Of a stretch of 64,000 bases of DNA, positions 33,301-43,429 are shown piece by piece. Where the stretch lies: positions 32,465,237 through 32,529,236 of the forward strand of contig OX388307.1 in NCBI GenBank assembly GCA_947579605.1, written 5' to 3'. The notes beneath the pieces were generated by a model, which worked only from the letters and a program-made list of their open reading frames with translations, did no database searches and was not told the DNA's origin. How positions within the stretch are numbered: the stretch's first letter is position 1; each line of letters opens with the position of its first letter. Both the position numbers and the translations under genes were made by a program. Source of the stretch: Athripsodes cinereus (Eukaryota > Arthropoda > Insecta > Trichoptera > Leptoceridae).

Positions 33301-33560
33301 TCCCTATCCCACCACTTGCTTGCATATTTATTGAGTTTCGAAGGAGGAAGAGAGAAAGGCCCTCTCGCGGTTCAAGTCCGCAGAGGAAGATATCGTACGG
33401 GTTGTTAGCTACCTCCGGCTGTTCGTAGGAGCGGAGGACTGAGGACTTATCTCCATCAGGGTGAGCTAGCCGGGAAAGGAGGTAAGTCCCCCCCCTTCTG
33501 AGAGTAGAGGAGTGAATCCCGGAGGGTAGCGCTGCTGAAAGCCTAAGATGACCCGTATCA
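30305..33560 (+). mobile_element. 3.26-kb LTR-like insertion, copy B only
   Basis: Begins TGTTATGGTTCTG and ends CCCGTATCA (TG...CA). Flanks are AGAT and AGGT, and copy A has AGCT at the empty site (11197-11200), so a decayed 4-bp target duplication is plausible. Plus-strand Pol II signals are present: GGTATAAAAGCTC near 31740 and AATAAACC near 33243. Between them are repeated CCGCGAT...ATTCGCGG stem-loops (31801-31960). No gag or pol frame. It is either a very long solo LTR or a non-coding LTR-derived (LARD-like) element. It lies about 0.6 kb past the 3' end of the proline-rich gene. Confidence 0.5.
31801..31962 (+). repeat. Repeated CCGCGA...TCGCGG stem-loops
   Basis: Three or four units of about 55 bp (ATTCAGTTGAGAAG, ACCGCGAT...TTATTCGCGG) just downstream of the TATA box of the LTR-like block. 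Each unit can fold on its CCGCGA/TCGCGG arms. Confidence 0.65.
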
Positions 33561-33688
33561 AGGTTAAAAATTTTAAAACCACTCGAAAATAGCCTGATTT
33601 AGCGAGGAGGACGCAAATTATCTAATGTGACAAGATTATGACCCAAAACTTTACAAAAAGGTATGTCCGTACGGTGCGGTTGACGCCA

Positions 33689-33689
<1 letters not shown>

Positions 33690-33746
<57 letters not shown>

Positions 33747-34065
33747 GTGAAGGTTTTACTCCATTTCACTGCGTACAGTCGGGCAGAGACTTGGCTCTTG
33801 CCTTTGCATGTGGGACGAGACACGGCCCGTCACCGGAACATGCAGATTGGATTTGCAGAATATATATATATATATATATATATGCGAAGTGATTTTTATT
33901 CGTATAACATGGAATTTTTACACCTACGTGGTATAAAGCGCTTAAGCCAGCCAAAGCCGATTCGTAAGCGTCGGAACACCTAATACTCTCTTCTCTACCC
34001 TGCAAGTGATGCATAGATTGTGATTTGGTTCATACCTATCGAAAAAATACATCATATATATATAT
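33690..34065. repeat. TA microsatellites around a copy-B-specific segment
   Basis: A long TA run (33690-33743), about 115 bp of unique sequence, a second TA run (33859-33883), then about 170 bp including GGTATAAAGCGC and GCGTCGGAACACC, and a third short TA run. Copy A has only the TA part. The origin of the inserted sequence is unknown. Confidence 0.6.
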
Positions 34066-34166
34066 ATGTGTTTCTTTTATGATATATAAAACAAGTTATA
34101 ATGTTTTTTTTTTTAAAAACACACTTAGGTACCTATCCCATAAAATGCAGACTGTCGACATTGTGA

Positions 34167-34757
34167 CTAGTTGTATGCTGGTGGGTTCGATGGTGGGTTC
34201 GGAGGTGGGTTCGGCGGTGGGTTTGGGGGTGGATTTGGTGGTGGTACTGGTGGATCTGGAGGTGGTACTGGTGGATCTGGAGGTGGTACTGGTGGATCTG
34301 GAGGTGGTACTGGTGGATCTGGAGGTGGTACTGGCGGATCTGGGGGTGGTACTGGTGGTATTACTATTATTGGTGGCGGCACTACAACCACAGGTGGTAC
34401 TACAATCACAGGCGGTACTACTGGTGGGTCAGGTGGTGGTACTACTGGTGGTTTTGGTGGTGGAACAACTGGTGGCTTTGGTGGTGGAACAACCGGTGGT
34501 TTAGGTGGCGGTACCACTGGTGGCTTTGGTGGTGGAACAACCGGTGGCTTTGGTGGTGGAACAACTGGTGGCTTTGGTGGTGGAACAACCGGTGGTTTAG
34601 GTGGCGGTACCACTGGTGGCTTTGGTGGTGGTATTACTGGTGGCTTGGGCGGTGGTCTTGGTCTTGGTGCTGGTTCCTCTATATTATTACAGCTACCTCC
34701 TTGAAGAATGGAGCAAAAAACCAGCAGTAAAAATACTGCAACCACTCCTAACCTCAT
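34167..34757 (-). CDS. Secreted proline-rich repeat protein, copy B
   Basis: A 196-codon paralogue of 11491-12078. The signal peptide is identical (MRLGVVAVFLLLVFCSILQG, GSC). The mature N-terminus differs (NNIEEPAPRP against DDIEPPAPRP), removing two acidic residues. The repeat blocks differ by whole units: about eight PPKPPVVP units, one PPVI unit and one PPDPPVVP unit, then the same Val/Ile core, five DPP units, and an extra SNPP before the AYN end. Both frames stay open despite the repeat indels being multiples of three, which fits but does not prove protein-level constraint. Promoter at 34806-34845. Function is not recognised. Confidence 0.7.
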   Translation of the reverse strand: MRLGVVAVFLLLVFCSILQGGSCNNIEEPAPRPRPPPKPPVIPPPKPPVVPPPKPPVVPPPKPPVVPPPKPPVVPPPKPPVVPPPKPPVVPPPKPPVVPPPKPPVVPPPDPPVVPPVIVVPPVVVVPPPIIVIPPVPPPDPPVPPPDPPVPPPDPPVPPPDPPVPPPDPPVPPPNPPPNPPPNPPPNPPSNPPAYN

Positions 34758-34805
34758 TTTGTCTTATCCACTCCTCTCTATTGCTTGTATAAGTAGGAGT
34801 TGGAT

Positions 34806-34845
34806 ACTGTTATGCTTTAAGAGAGAAACCAGCTTCTTATATATA
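34806..34845 (-). promoter_or_regulatory. Core promoter of proline-rich gene B
   Basis: TATATATAAG at 34836-34845 and ACAGT at 34806-34810 on the minus strand, unchanged from copy A in sequence and spacing. Confidence 0.5.
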
Positions 34846-35175
34846 CCAGCCCATGCATTGGAAAACTCACATTTATGGAATAATGAATCACGAATAAATA
34901 CTTAATTGACTGACAATTTTTAATATCCTATTATATATCATTAATCCTAAACCACGATATTTCGTGTACGTACATACATAAAAAATACGGTAATTTGTTT
35001 TATTTAATTTTAAATAATAAACACAATTACCAGCACAAACAAACTCTATAAGAGATTTTAAATAAAATTCCAACATTAAAGAATGTATGAATGAATAACT
35101 ATACTGCATGAATAATTATGCGGATTTATTATTTTGTATTGTAAAACTGACAACAAAATAACAAGGCAATAAAAT

Positions 35176-35440
35176 CATCTATCCCATCACGGCATATCCC
35201 AGAAGTATGTTGGAAATCTAGCAGTCCAACTGCTTGTAATAAACATCGAAGTCATCCTATCCGTGTCAATAAAGTTACAATATTCAGGATGGGTGGCATA
35301 CCTTATCGCTGAACTAAAGATTCTAAATGTCTTAAAACGTGGTGTTTAGCGAAATCTGCTTTACACAGGACACTCGAAAACTTACAAAAGAGAGTGTGAG
35401 GGCTATTTCTTACTACCAGGGACTTCACGGGATTGACATT
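35176..35440 (-). mobile_element. TAG-family SINE-like element (family 2), copy B
   Basis: Partner of 12515-12775. Copy B keeps some consensus bases that copy A has lost (for example GGCATATCCCAGAAG). Confidence 0.55.
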
Positions 35441-35469
35441 AATATAAAAAAATTGTACCTTCAATACCC

Positions 35470-35680
35470 TCACGCCGCATCCCATGTGGGGTAGGCAGAG
35501 AGGACGGAACACCACACAACTTTATCCCTACACACTTCTTTCGCTTCTTCCACAGTTATACAATTTCTCTTGCAGGCACGCCGATTTCTCGTACTCAACA
35601 CGTTTACGTCCTTGAAAAATCGACCTACGTGGTCAAGTCACGTATCTCTCGGACGTACGATGTTTCTTATACACCCTGTA
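35470..35680 (-). pseudogene. LINE 3' end, SAYP family, copy B
   Basis: Partner of 12810-13020, nearly identical. Confidence 0.55.
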
Positions 35681-36140
35681 CATATGTATTTATATGAAAT
35701 ATAATAATAATAAACATATTTCTTAGTTGGTAGTGGAATTGCCAAAATTATTATTATATTTATGGGAAGGTACAACATGAATGAAAATAAGACCACCTAC
35801 ATATATAATTTTCTTTTTTATTACTCACGAAGTGAAACAATAAAAGTGGACATAATAAATGCATTGATCATGAAAACAATTAAACGGGCAAATCAATTAG
35901 AAAATAATAACTTTTATTTTATTTGCTATTATTTGAAGTAGACCATTATGTTTTTGTTTTGAAAAAGTAAGTAGTTTAGTACTTAGATATTTTATGAAAT
36001 TAATTGAAAAAAAATCATTACAGCGATCAGGTATGGTGCCAATTCTAAATATTATTTTTTAATTAGCGCTGAGAAGAAGACCTGTATTTTTTGGTGCAGT
36101 TAGGCCAAACTTTTCAATGTTTCCTTAGGTTGACGCTTAT

Positions 36141-36245
36141 CCTAAGCCAGCCCTTAATTTGGATAAATTAGAGTGACACTATTTATGACACGTTCCTAAG
36201 CCAGCCCTTCATTTGGATAAATTAGAGTGACACTTTATGACACGT
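36141..36245 (+). repeat. Two-copy tandem repeat, copy B
   Basis: Partner of 13441-13547. Confidence 0.7.
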
Positions 36246-36289
36246 ATTAATCTTTTTGGCTAGGTAAAACCCCATTTTTATATTTGAAA

Positions 36290-36640
36290 AAAAGATTCTC
36301 AGAAGGATATTCGGACCTGTGCAACAGAGTTTGGAGAATTCGATACAATGAAGAAGTCCACAACTTCTACGATGAGCCGAACATAGTAAAATGTATTAAA
36401 GTTGGAAGATTGAGATGGGCTGAGGACGTGTAGAGAATGAGTGAGGAAAAAGTGCCAAAGAAAATCTTTCTTACAAGACCACAAGGTAGACGTAGCATTG
36501 GCAGACCCAAACTCCGGTGGATAGATGGGGTACAGAGGGATATAGACAACATTGGCATCAGGGATTGGAAGAGTATGTGCCAAGATAGGGGGAGATGGAG
36601 ACGAATGTTGGAAGAGGCCAAAGCTCATAACGGGCTGTAG
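36290..36640 (+). pseudogene. RTE-like LINE ORF2 C-terminus, copy B
   Basis: Partner of 13590-13925. It retains the C-terminal RWRRMLEEAKAHNGL and its stop, then an ATG/ATA-type tail, so copy B shows the ancestral 3' end. The same in-frame stop after the LRWAED motif shows the LINE was dead before the duplication. Confidence 0.8.
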
Positions 36641-36894
36641 AGTAACTGATGATAATAATGAAAAACCTATTTATTTCCGGGGTTTAAAGGGGTGAGTATT
36701 TTTGAATACCAAAATTGGTTATTTAAACACCATTTTAGAAAATTTAAGATATTTAAAAACATTAACGACATTTCGAGTTAAAGAATCATGTTTTCTCAAT
36801 TCATTAATTCTTTTTTCTTGACATTTTTTTTTGTTTGTGAAGGGAATATAGTAAAGTTCATAGTTTTAAATTGAGTAATTAATATTCTAAAAAA

Positions 36895-37650
36895 AAAGAA
36901 AACATGTGCATGGTGTTGCATTTTTTGAAATACATTTTCGACGTTCATATATAATAATAATAATAATAAACTTCATTGCACAAAAAAACAACATATGAAA
37001 ATATTCAATTAAACTATACAAAAAAAAATGTGCAATGGGCGAGTTTATCGCAGAAGCGCGATATCTTCCAACTAACCCATTAAACAAAAACTAAAATTTA
37101 ACAATTAATAAATAAAATAAATAATTGAAGATATTTACATACAAATAAATATAAATAATATATATACATATCTATATAAAACTACCCAAATATAAAACAA
37201 TTTCGGATACGTGACACGACATAGATGATGGAATACGGGAATAGGATAAGTGGTAGGAATGGGTCAGGATTGCTCATTGTGTATAAATATACAAAAAAAG
37301 ATTTAAAACCATGGGAAACCTCTATTCAAGTAGATGAGACGGAAGACTAGCAAACATTAACTTCTTTCTTGAAGTTATAAAAAGAAGTACAAGTTCGGGT
37401 TTTTAGTGGAAGCTGGTTCCACAACCTAGCACCATGAACTGAAAAAGAATCGGTGTAACAGCTCAAACGATGTGACGGGATCACTAGAAGATTGTTGGAG
37501 GTTGATCGTAGTGAAAGTCCGTGGGAGTGTAAAAACTCAAATCTTTCCTTCAAATATAATGGAGTGTTGGGATCAAATAAAATTTTATAAAGAAGGCAAA
37601 GAGTGTGAGCATTTCTGCGTTGAAGAATAGTTTTCCAGCCAAGCCAATAT
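36895..37650 (-). pseudogene. LINE C-terminus and 3' UTR, copy B, split by nested LINE
   Basis: Partner of 14150-15030. The remaining 5' part of the frame resumes after the nested LINE at 38438-38560. Confidence 0.7.
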
Positions 37651-38437
37651 TATTATTATATTGGATGATTTATTCGGCGCCGTTTAATGAAGTATCCATC
37701 TCAAGGGCGCGGGAAACTATGTTGGAAGAGCGAAGTCTTCAGCTTGCTCCTGAACGTTGTAATCGGCTGGTTTTTACGGAGGTCCTCGGGGAGTCGGTTC
37801 CAAATGACGGGTCCTGCGACGCCGAAAGCCCTATCATAGAAGCAGGACTTGTTTGCTCTGTTGTTTTCGTCCAGCATGTTGGTGGATGTCTTAGCTGAGC
37901 GTAGAGGTCTACTTGCAGGTGTTTTGAGAACACAGAGTTCAGAAAGTGACTGAGGTGCCATTTTGTTCAAAGCTTTGTAGACTATAAGGCACAGTTTGTA
38001 TTGAACCCTTTCACCTGCTCTTAACCAGTGTAACTTTTCCAGCAAAGGTGTGATGTGGCAACCCTTATCTTCGCGGAAAATAAGCCTTGCAGCGCTATTG
38101 AATGCCATTTGTAGACGATTCAGTTGAATTTGCGGCAGTCCTACATATAGTATATTGCAGTAGTCAAGTCTAGAGATTACAAAAGCAGAGATTAATGTTT
38201 TTATGCTATCAGGAGTGAGGTTTTTCGACACGGAGCGTATTTCGCGGATGTGGTAAAATGCAGAGCTCACCGTCTTTGAGATTTGGGATTCCATAGACAG
38301 TGCGCTATCGATTCGTGCCCCAAGTATCGAGACTTTACTGGACGGTAGAATATCCGTGTCGGCTATCGAGATGGGATCTATATCCAAGAGATGTTGTCGG
38401 CCAGGTGATGCGACCCATAAGAATTCCGTTTTATACA
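37651..38437 (-). pseudogene. L2/CR1-like LINE, 3' third of RT ORF, copy B only
   Basis: The minus-strand frame (37701-38468 including flank) shows the RT thumb and C-terminal part: SSKVSILGARIDSALSMESQ, HIREIRSVSKNLTPDSIKTL, ISRLDYCNILYVGLPQIQLN, then LHWLRAGERVQYKLCLIVYK and FRSKLKTSLFQHSFPRP. The tail is an ATAATA repeat on the minus strand. It sits inside an older LINE. In copy A the matching site is intact (14895-14903). The upstream catalytic palm is missing through 5' truncation. The open frame of about 240 codons without stops suggests a young insertion. Confidence 0.8.
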
Positions 38438-38559
38438 TCTTATTAATGGAATAAAAATTTGTGGCCACTTTTTATTTAAATAACGGTCTTTATTGATTGA
38501 ATGACGTGAGAACTGCTGTTCTTGAAACATCCAAGTGAAAAATAGTGGTACCATTTCTA

Positions 38560-39400
38560 TTTCATATTATGTGTCGCTGAGTTCGGAAATTCGCTATGAC
38601 ATATTTTTGTGATTCAGAGAAATTCAATTATAACTATTGCTTATATGTACAAGTACTTGTATTCAACGTACTTTCCTGAAGCCAAACAAGTTTGTAAATT
38701 GTAGTATTGTTACAACCGTTCAATTTTAAAAAAAATTGCTATTGAATAAAAATAAACTGTTCATTTTGTGTACATAAAAAAAACTCCTATTGGTCGGATG
38801 AGTAATAAAACATTTTGTTAAATGACACATAGAAGAATATAGTGGGATTTTTTCTCGTCATTTTTTTTTTGTAACAATGGTGAGTGTTTTGAAAGAAACA
38901 ATTTTCTACGGTTTAATAATATTTTATTACGAATCAAACGACATATATAACTCAATTTTCGTGAAAATGTGTTATAGCGGATTTCGAAATTCAGCGACTC
39001 TTTTTTTAAAATAACACAATCTAAAAACGCCACTTGTTCTACATCTTGCAAATGTACGTATTGTATCACTGTGTGTTTACATTTTCAGTGAAAACATAAT
39101 ATTAATATTTTGAAATTTCTTCCCTTCGGCTGTGTATTATATTTTATGAACCAGCTAATGTATGTAGGCTATACCCTCAAAGTTCAATGACGTGAAAAAC
39201 CCAGAATATCCGGAAACCTTAGTGTAAACAACGTTTTTGCAAAAATCAATACATTTCGGAAATCGGTAGGTTTCGTTAAAAACCCGAGTAAATATTATAT
39301 TTCGAAAAAAAATATATGACATATCCCACAAGCGAAATTGTATTGGACTTACGTAATATTATATATGTAAAAGTTTTCCTCTTAATGCCATTTTTAATGT
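38560..39400. other. Unassigned sequence, partner of 15035-15870
   Basis: Near-identical to copy A, including the unexplained 83-codon minus-strand frame at 38818-39069. No feature supported. Confidence 0.35.
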
Positions 39401-39404
39401 TTCA

Positions 39405-39523
39405 AAGATATATTTGGGTATTTGTTATAAGCCCAATACAACTTTATACACCATTCACACAAATTTTAAAGCTTATGTCGTGAATGGGGAGTTTTTCCAG
39501 CACCTGGGGTCGAACCGCAAAGC
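39405..39523 (-). mobile_element. SINE-1 fragment, copy B
   Basis: Partner of 15871-15990, interrupted in its tRNA-like head by the TIR element that follows. Confidence 0.6.
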
Positions 39524-39676
39524 CAGGGGCCGTAGACAAACCGTACTTAGCGATCGACTACTGGCGAACTTTTCAACAATCTACATACATGTACCGTGTA
39601 ATTATGCGTTATTGTTGCGGTTATTGTCGAAAATTCGTTTGTAGTCGATCGCCAAGTGCGTGTTTGTCTAGGGGGT
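39524..39676. mobile_element. CCCTAG-type TIR MITE, copy B
   Basis: Keeps the left tip GGGCCGTAGACAAACCGTAC that pairs loosely with CGTGTTTGTCTAGGGG at the right. Partner of 15991-16132, family member of 54058-54224. Confidence 0.6.
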
Positions 39677-39779
39677 CAGACATTCGGGATAAGTGGCAAA
39701 TATCATCGCTGATTGAAGATTAAATATATAACTTACAAAAGAAAAGGAGAAAAAACCAAAATTGTAAATTTAAATTAAG

Positions 39780-39905
39780 ACATTTTACATCTTTAATTCA
39801 GCGATGAGATTTGCCACCCATCCTGAATATCTTAATTTTTTAATTGTCACGGAGAGGACAGCTTGGATGCAGGTTATCTGCTGGCTACCCCACATTTGAT
39901 GTGCT
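39780..39905 (+). mobile_element. TAG-family SINE-like element (family 2), copy B
   Basis: Partner of 16240-16375. Confidence 0.65.
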
Positions 39906-39994
39906 AGTGTGATAATTGAACGAGCAAGCGAGACTGTATTTGCATATAGACATGTTAAGATGACCGGAATATTAGGTACCTACCTATATCTTTT

Positions 39995-40182
39995 TAATTT
40001 TTTTTTTTTTTTAAAAGATGTATCTGGATTTTGTTATAAACCCAAATACAACCTTATACACCTTTCACACTAAGCTAAAAGCTTGTGCCGTGAAAGGGGA
40101 GTTTGCCGGCACCTGGGATCGAACCACGGACCCCTTGTTCTGAAGGCCGAGACTCTACCTCCAGGCTACCGACGAACCTTTA
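39995..40182 (-). mobile_element. SINE-1, full length, copy B only
   Basis: On the minus strand: head GGTTCGTCGGTAGCCTGGAG, B box GGTTCGATCCC, body CTCCCCTTTCACGGCACAAG and an A tail (plus-strand T run near 40000-40012). Copy A reads straight through (TTTTTAATTAATTGTGGCGC, about 16432), so the insertion followed the duplication. Confidence 0.8.
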
Positions 40183-40189
40183 TTGTGGC

Positions 40190-40305
40190 GCATGGTGTTG
40201 GATGGTCGCTGATCTCTGAAAGATTTACCTTTTATCTGTACTTTATACATGTAGTTATTGTCTGTTTTGTGCTTGTAATAAATAAATAAATAAATGAATG
40301 TGGAG
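40190..40305 (+). mobile_element. LINE 3' end with TAAATAAA tail, copy B
   Basis: Partner of 16440-16560, with two more TAAA units. Confidence 0.4.
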
Positions 40306-40349
40306 TATGCCGTGATAGCATTGATGAATATAAATAGATACATAGGTAT

Positions 40350-40490
40350 TTATTTTGTTTTATTATTTATACATGTGGATCCACCGAAGAATGTTAAGAA
40401 TATCTTGGACTGACATGACAAGTAACGTTGAAGTATAACATTGGGGGGACCCGACAAGACACGTAGAGAAGAAGAAGAAGATTTATACAT
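40350..40490 (+). pseudogene. LINE C-terminal remnant with internal deletion, copy B
   Basis: Partner of 16900-17285, in which AGTAACGTTGAAG is joined directly to ACATTGGGGGGACCC, removing about 265 bp. Confidence 0.65.
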
Positions 40491-40887
40491 GCGATACTTA
40501 AAAAAAGGTTACACAATTTCAGCAGGTAAATCGTTTAATCGCACGATTTCTAAACTTTTTTCTGAAAAGTGGACACACAATTTACGAAATACTTAACTAT
40601 AATTCTCAACCATTTGTGTTTTATTACGGCAAATAATGCGATTGATGTAAGGCTCTATGTACTTCCTGCGCAATAATACGCTACGATTAATCACATAACT
40701 CATGACAAATCTCAAATATTATAACCCAAGGTTTTTTCTTCTTTATTTATGCCTTCTTAGTAGTAACATGTGGTAGAAATGTGACGAATGTCTAATTCTT
40801 CAAATTTTCCATTTGGTTTGGGAATTCGTAATATTCATCAATCTTGCGGTTTTCGCGCAACTATTTTATAAATAACTATAATAATTA

Positions 40888-41225
40888 TAATAATAATAAA
40901 AAACTTTATTGCACAAAAAAACAACATATGAAAATATTCAATTTAACTATACAAAAAAAAATTGTGCAATGGGCGAGTTTATCGCAGAAGCGCGATATCT
41001 TCCAACTAACCCATTTATTACTATTACCACTACACCATTACACCACTACACCATCACGACATATCCCACAAATGGGGCAGCCAATCAAAAAATTAGGCAT
41101 TCAAGATGGATGGCAAACCTCATCGCTAAATTTAAGATGCGAAATGTCTTTATTTTTCGAACACCTGCCTTTTACTGAACACTCTAAAATTTACTGAAAA
41201 GAGTGAGATACCAATTTTTCGCCGG
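40888..41225 (-). mobile_element. LINE 3' fragment plus family-2 element, copy B
   Basis: Partner of 17697-18065. The ACTACACC repeat between the two elements is about 30 bp shorter than in copy A. Confidence 0.6.
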
Positions 41226-41994
41226 GAAAATTATTCTCATTCACTGTTTTCCAAATTTCATTTTAAATTTAATTTATTTTTTTAGTTTTATAACTTTGGT
41301 TTATAGGTTTGATTGTTTTAATATATTTTTAATAAAGGGATTATCCTAGAACAGGTCTCCCTTTTTGAACATTCAAATATATGCATTGGTTGTATGATTG
41401 TGTTTATGATGAAATAAATAATTAAATTTGTTATTTTAATGCTAATAATATTCGTCACATCACTAATACTCAGATATATTTTTTCTATCCGCGATAAAGT
41501 GAAACGATACAAAGAAACATTTTCTTGTTGTATCCCATCATTAATAATAATTTCCTACTATGTTTTGCTCCGGGTTTTCGAAAAGATTTCGAAAATTATT
41601 TAGTTATTATTTATTGGCGTTCACCCATATTAATAATAGTTCTTTAGACCTGGATAAAAATATTACTTTGGGTCAAAATATTCGTATCATTATTTGCGAG
41701 TAATTCTTCTATATTTTTATTTTATTTTGCAACATATTTATTGACTCTCAGTTATAGGTGAGTACTTATTTTGTGTATCTCTACCTAGATACTAAATTTG
41801 CAACATATTTATTGACTCGCAGTGATAGGTGGGTACTAAATTTGTGTATCTCTAGATGCTTAATTTGCAACATATTTATTGACTCGCAGGTGGGTAGGTA
41901 CTTAATTTGTGTATCTCTAGATGCTTAATTTGCAACATATTTACTGACTCGCAGTGAAAGGTGGGTAGGTATTTAATTTGTGTATCTCTAAATG

Positions 41995-42209
41995 TATTCA
42001 CTGTGTCGGTGTTTAGGTAGTAGAATTCCATATCGAAATAATAAAACAAATGTTTTATTCTACTAATGGTTTATTATGTGAGAGAGACGTCTTTCGTCTG
42101 ATGAGGACATTGTCAATCTCCATGATTGACAATGTCCTCATCAGACGAAAGACGTCTCTCTCACATAATAAACCATTAGTAGAATAAAACATTTGTTTTA
42201 TTATTTCGA
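41995..42209 (+). mobile_element. Hairpin element with perfect 89-nt arms and 12-bp TSD, copy B only
   Basis: A 35-nt leader (CACTGTGTCGGTG...GTAGTAGAATTCCA) is followed by arms 42030-42118 and 42124-42212 that match perfectly around a 5-nt loop TCCAT. The target duplication TATCTCTAAATG is at 41983-41994 and 42210-42221 (overlapping the last three arm bases). Copy A has the empty site (TATCTCTAAATGCTTAATTT, about 18880). It shares leader and layout with 3447-3693 although the arm sequences differ over much of their length. Confidence 0.9.
42126..42158 (+). ncRNA. Hammerhead-like motif in hairpin arm
   Basis: TTGACAA, T, stem II GTC/GAC with a 7-nt loop, GAA, self-complementary AGACGTCT, then C. 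Mirror copy at 42084-42116 on the minus strand. In the full hairpin the two copies would pair with each other and hide the fold. Confidence 0.5.
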
Positions 42210-42399
42210 TATCTCTAAATGCTTAATTTACAACATATTTATTGACTCGCAGTGATAGTTGGGTACCTAATTTGTGTATCTCTAGATGCTTAATTTGCAA
42301 CATATTTATTGACTGGCAGTGAAAGGTGAATAGGCACTTAATTATTTTGTATCTCTTGATATGTATTAAATTTTTATACCAAAACTAGAATAATTGTAC

Positions 42400-42450
42400 T
42401 ACTACTACTACAATCCCATCACGGCGAATCCCAAGAGTGGGGTAGCCAGC
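42400..42450 (-). mobile_element. 3' fragment of family-2 element, copy B
   Basis: Partner of 19066-19115. Copy B keeps CCACTCTTGGG where copy A has CCATTCTTGGG. Confidence 0.6.
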
Positions 42451-42904
42451 AAAAAATTGGATTCTTATGTTGATCAGCCATTGCCTGTTGCATTTTGCTC
42501 TTCTCGATACCTCCAAATTGGAGACCAGTTTCAGTATATTATACTTAAGTACCTAAAAAGTTTGAGGATTCTCAACTCTTATTAACACTGTGTGAACGAC
42601 TTGAATATTTATTACATGTAGTTAAACCACTGCTTCTCCATTTTTTCATACCGTTATAGTATCAATGAACTATTTTTCGAAGTTGTGTCGCCACATCATC
42701 ATTGATACGAAGTAAAGTACCTAATAATAATATACTTGTATATCTATTACGTTCACATATGTATTTGCAACAGTATGAGATACAGGAATACGCTCCCAAT
42801 ATCCTATTAAAACGTAATTATCTATCGAATAGTGTTATTACTTTGATGACAACTGTAAAGATAATATTGTTATTGGCAAATTGTCTTCTTCATTCGACAT
42901 AACA

Positions 42905-43110
42905 TCAGGCATCCAAGGCTGCTCATCACCATCGCGGAGGGAAAAACCGAGGGCAGAAATGGTAGAAGTCGACCGAGAGATATCTATATAGACCAAGTGA
43001 AGAAGGAAATGAATTGTGGCTCAAACGTAGAACTAGAGGAATGGAGAAGACACCAGGAAGAAAGATATTGTATAAGTCGACAAAAATACATCTGTAATAA
43101 ATTGTAAAAT
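42905..43110 (+). pseudogene. LINE C-terminal remnant, deleted, copy B
   Basis: Partner of 19640-20060 missing the middle 225 bp; ends with the shared TATAAGTCGACAAAAATA segment. Confidence 0.45.
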
Positions 43111-43429
43111 AAAAAACTGATGGCACTTTCTTTTCCTTTTTTGTTATTTCGGAAAATTATAAACCCAGGTTTATTTTCAAACAAATTTTTACTTTATTTT
43201 TAGCAATAAGGCTGATTGCTGCTATTGTCCCGCGACATTTATTTAAAGTTGCATATATATCTATACAAAAGCTAAATTTCATTAGAAATTGCACTCGTGT
43301 TTATAACTACTAGACTAGTAATAACTTTTCAAACGAAAATAGATCTGGTTTTGTGTAATAGTAAATTCAAATTATGTATTCACACAAATCCATATACTTA
43401 TTTTATTACTTCAGGTATTTTTCTGTTCG

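Larger units (their letters stand above)
41728..42360 (+). repeat. Minisatellite, six units, copy B, interrupted
   Basis: Partner of 18566-19040, one unit fewer, split by the hairpin element at 41995-42209. Confidence 0.85.

Noticed and set aside
33599..33823. Open frame with an alternating Tyr-Ile run (also 33766-34014)
   Set aside because: Translation of a TA microsatellite.
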